The notes beneath the pieces are model-generated. The model worked only from the letters and a program-made list of their open reading frames with translations, did no database searches and was not told where the DNA came from. A stretch of DNA of 64,000 bases from assembly GCF_051622035.1 (NCBI RefSeq), contig NC_135361.1, forward strand, positions 23,925,205 to 23,989,204, written 5' to 3'. Within the stretch, counting starts at the first letter, position 1. Every line of letters starts with the position of its first letter. A program made the position numbers and the translations under genes. Positions 61,513 through 64,000 of the stretch are shown in pieces. The DNA comes from Arctopsyche grandis. Lineage: Eukaryota; Arthropoda; Insecta; Trichoptera; Hydropsychidae.

Positions 61513-63895
61513 ATGACCGGAATTGATCGAATTGCAGTTTTGGTGGCATACATATTTCTATGTGCAATTTCCGTCGAAAGTAAAGGTATGAAAATATTCA
61601 CATGTTTTATTTACTATTTGTTTGAAATTGGGCCAAAAGTAATGCCTGTATGTTTTCGTGATTCTTTTGTATTTTCATTTAATAAAAAATTATAATTAGA
61701 TTAAGATGCGATGTTGTAAATCAAAGCTACACTTAACCTTTATCCGTCTGCAATATATGAACATTTAAATATCAATTTCTTAGAGTCGATTGTTTCTCAC
61801 AGTAATTGAAGCAGCATTTTTTGCTCGCCCGAACAATTACGTACATATATTCTTTACAATCACATTTTTTTTATATTATTGAATAGCATTCTACCCTAAT
61901 TATCTTATGTCGAAATTGATGTGCAAATAAAAACTATAATTAGTTTTGTACTTGAAATTTGCTTAAGGTCATGCAATTTTTAACGACAACATGATGATAC
62001 AGGGGATTTTGAAATTGAATACCTTACTTTAAAAGCTATTGATAATTATCTGTAGGACTTTTTGTATTTAACTATTTTTATCAGCATTTGCGTTATGTTA
62101 CTAATGTGTAGCACATTGGGTTTGAACCGATCCATTTAAAATAAAACTCTTCGAAATAAACAAAAATCAATAAAAAATTACATGACTTTAGTTTAGTCCA
62201 TTATCTTTGAAATATAAGACTGAAATATAAAATAATAAATACTGTTCAAGACAATTGATACGTAATTATTCTTTAATTTCTATTGTAGATAAAGTTTTTG
62301 TAGACTTTTTTAAAATTAAAAAAAAAATTATACTTGCGAAAATAATATGCAGATTTTAAAAATAACGTTGAATTCAAACACAATTTTTGTTACACCAAAA
62401 TTAACGAATTTGATTTCATTTTTAATATATGTATTTATATGAAGAATCGATAGATTAAAAATTGATTCCAAGAAAAAGTTTGACCTCAAAATGTTGACTG
62501 ATATATTAATATTAATTTCGTTGCAATGGGATTAGAGTATAGCGTATAGTTTGAATTAAAAAAATTCCCTTTCAAGTTCACATCGATTCTCATGAATCGG
62601 TTAAAAAAATCAGCAACATCCCACCGAACCGGTTGTTACAACTTTGGAATACAAACAATTGACGCAACTTGGTCTTATTCGTGTAGGAATCTTGTGTTTT
62701 TACACACTCAATGCCTTTCATGATCGTAAATCATATAAATAATACCTTAATTTTCATTTCAGCTAATTATTTTACACCATGTCAAGCTTCAGACCCTAAA
62801 TTAGAAGAATGTTTGAAGACAACGGCTCAAAAAGTTTTACCTATTTTCGTCAACGGTATACCAGATTTAAACCTGGAACCATTCGAAGAATATAAAATTG
62901 AAGACGTTCATGAAATTCAACCCTCTTTACAAATACATTTCACAAACATAACTTTATTTGGATCGGGAAACTCCAAAATAACCGGATTAAAGTGAGTCAT
63001 CGATGGAAAAATTGTAATCTATTAACATTTTAACAGTTTAAAACGTTACATTCATCTTTTACAGACTCGATCCAATCAAGAAGAAAATCACTTTGAATTT
63101 TTCTAACTTGGGTATTATGAAATCGAATTACAAAGCTGATGGACGCTTATTAGTTTTGCCGGTTAAGGGAGATGGAAAAGCTATTATAAAAATGGGTGAG
63201 TTGTTTTATCATAAAAAAACATAGATAAAGAAATAACGTATGAGATCATCACAACATGCACAATACATATATGTACATTTCGTTGCTTGGTCTATTATTT
63301 TAAAAAGGAAATGGATCTGCAATTTAAATTATTCATTGAAATAAATATACATATGTACATGTGAGCGTAATTACTGAGAATTGTTCCTTCAAGCTATTAT
63401 CACTCATAATTTTTTATATCACTCTATTCTATTGAATTTAATAATATGTCTACGAATCAAAAATTGATTTAAATACTTTCTTTAATACATTGTGTTACTA
63501 ATTATATTATTTGTATTTAGACATTGACTACGACTTTAAGATATACTATGATTTAGTCAAAGGTAATGACGGGAAAGATCACATGAAAATCGTCCAACAT
63601 AAAGCCAACTTTTCACCGAACAGCATGGACTTTCAAATGACGAATCTATTCAACGGAAATAAACAATTAGGTATTATTTGTATCAAATAATACTATAGGA
63701 ATGCATTAAAATCTAATCATATCAATTATTTACTAAATTTCAGCCGACGTTGTTGTCAAATTCGTCAATGATAGTTGGCGTTCAATTTTCCCGGAAATTG
63801 GAACGCCAGTTATGATCAAAGTCACCGAGAGAATGATAAAACAGATCGGAAAATTCCTCAACGCTTTTCCGGCTAGCGAAATATTACTTCCTTAA
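61513..63895 (+). CDS. Takeout/JHBP-domain protein, gene 8 (244 aa, five exons)
   Basis: Predicted secreted hydrophobic-ligand carrier. Exons are 61513-61585, 62763-62991, 63065-63195, 63521-63670 and 63744-63895; all GT-AG and in frame to TAA. The signal peptide is MTGIDRIAVLVAYIFLCAIS. The cysteine pair is CQASDPKLEEC. NGIPDLNLEPFEEYKI is the family block after it. Exon 3 has DGRLLVLPVKGDGK, exon 4 DYDFKIYYDLVKGNDGKDHM and exon 5 WRSIFPEIGTPVMIKV. It is most like gene 7. The 1.2-kb intron 1 has no recognisable transposon. No canonical AATAAA follows within the window; a variant may be used. Confidence 0.9.
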
Positions 63896-64000
63896 ATTAC
63901 ATAGACTAAAATACAATGTGTAATATGAGATATAAATGTATTAAATAGAATTTCTCACCATCTCAATTGTTTACATTGATACTTATGTATGTATGAACAT

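Overview
This window is AT-rich, intron-containing animal DNA dominated by a tandem cluster of takeout / juvenile-hormone-binding-protein (JHBP) domain genes. That family is arthropod-specific, so the source is almost certainly an insect. The order cannot be fixed from the sequence; the abundant TACATA/TATGTA tracts and long (AT)n arrays fit several holometabolous orders. All host genes found are on the + strand, and no bacterial-type features are present.

Layout. Eight five-exon takeout-like loci follow one another: gene 1 (1725-10992), gene 2 (12993-15723), gene 3 (24416-27137, frameshifted), gene 4 (34896-39852), gene 5 (45190-48357), gene 6 (50661-53156), gene 7 (54027-56731) and gene 8 (61513-63895). 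An orphan first exon lies at 32971-33049. All eight share the same splice phases. Exon 1 carries the signal peptide. Exon 2 carries the two N-terminal cysteines with the spacing C-x(10)-C or similar. Exons 3 to 5 carry the rest of the lipid-binding fold. Six of the seven intact products are 244-251 residues and gene 1 is 255, the usual size for secreted takeout proteins. Genes 2, 3 and 4 lie in diverged tandem copies of one block of roughly 11 kb, which explains most of the repeated intergenic DNA. Genes 6 to 8 are older, more diverged members.

Transposable elements fill the introns and gaps. An RTE-type LINE with an uninterrupted 985-codon ORF sits in intron 2 of gene 1. One jockey/CR1-like LINE is inserted inside the open reading frame of a relative (17.4-21.5 kb). 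There are several LINE 3' ends and two good tRNA-derived SINEs, and some of these share a terminal hairpin whose stem varies in a compensatory way. There is a Tc1-like transposon with a broken transposase. There are also several palindromic or TIR elements with clear target-site duplications (9 bp, 8 bp, 5 bp), a probable solo LTR, and minisatellites, including a 41-bp GC-rich one.

The proteins are predicted secreted carriers of small hydrophobic ligands. Expansion by block duplication, followed by transposon-driven divergence and at least one probable gene death (gene 3), is the main story. All coordinates were read by eye from splice signals and frame continuity. Ends of old repeats are approximate.
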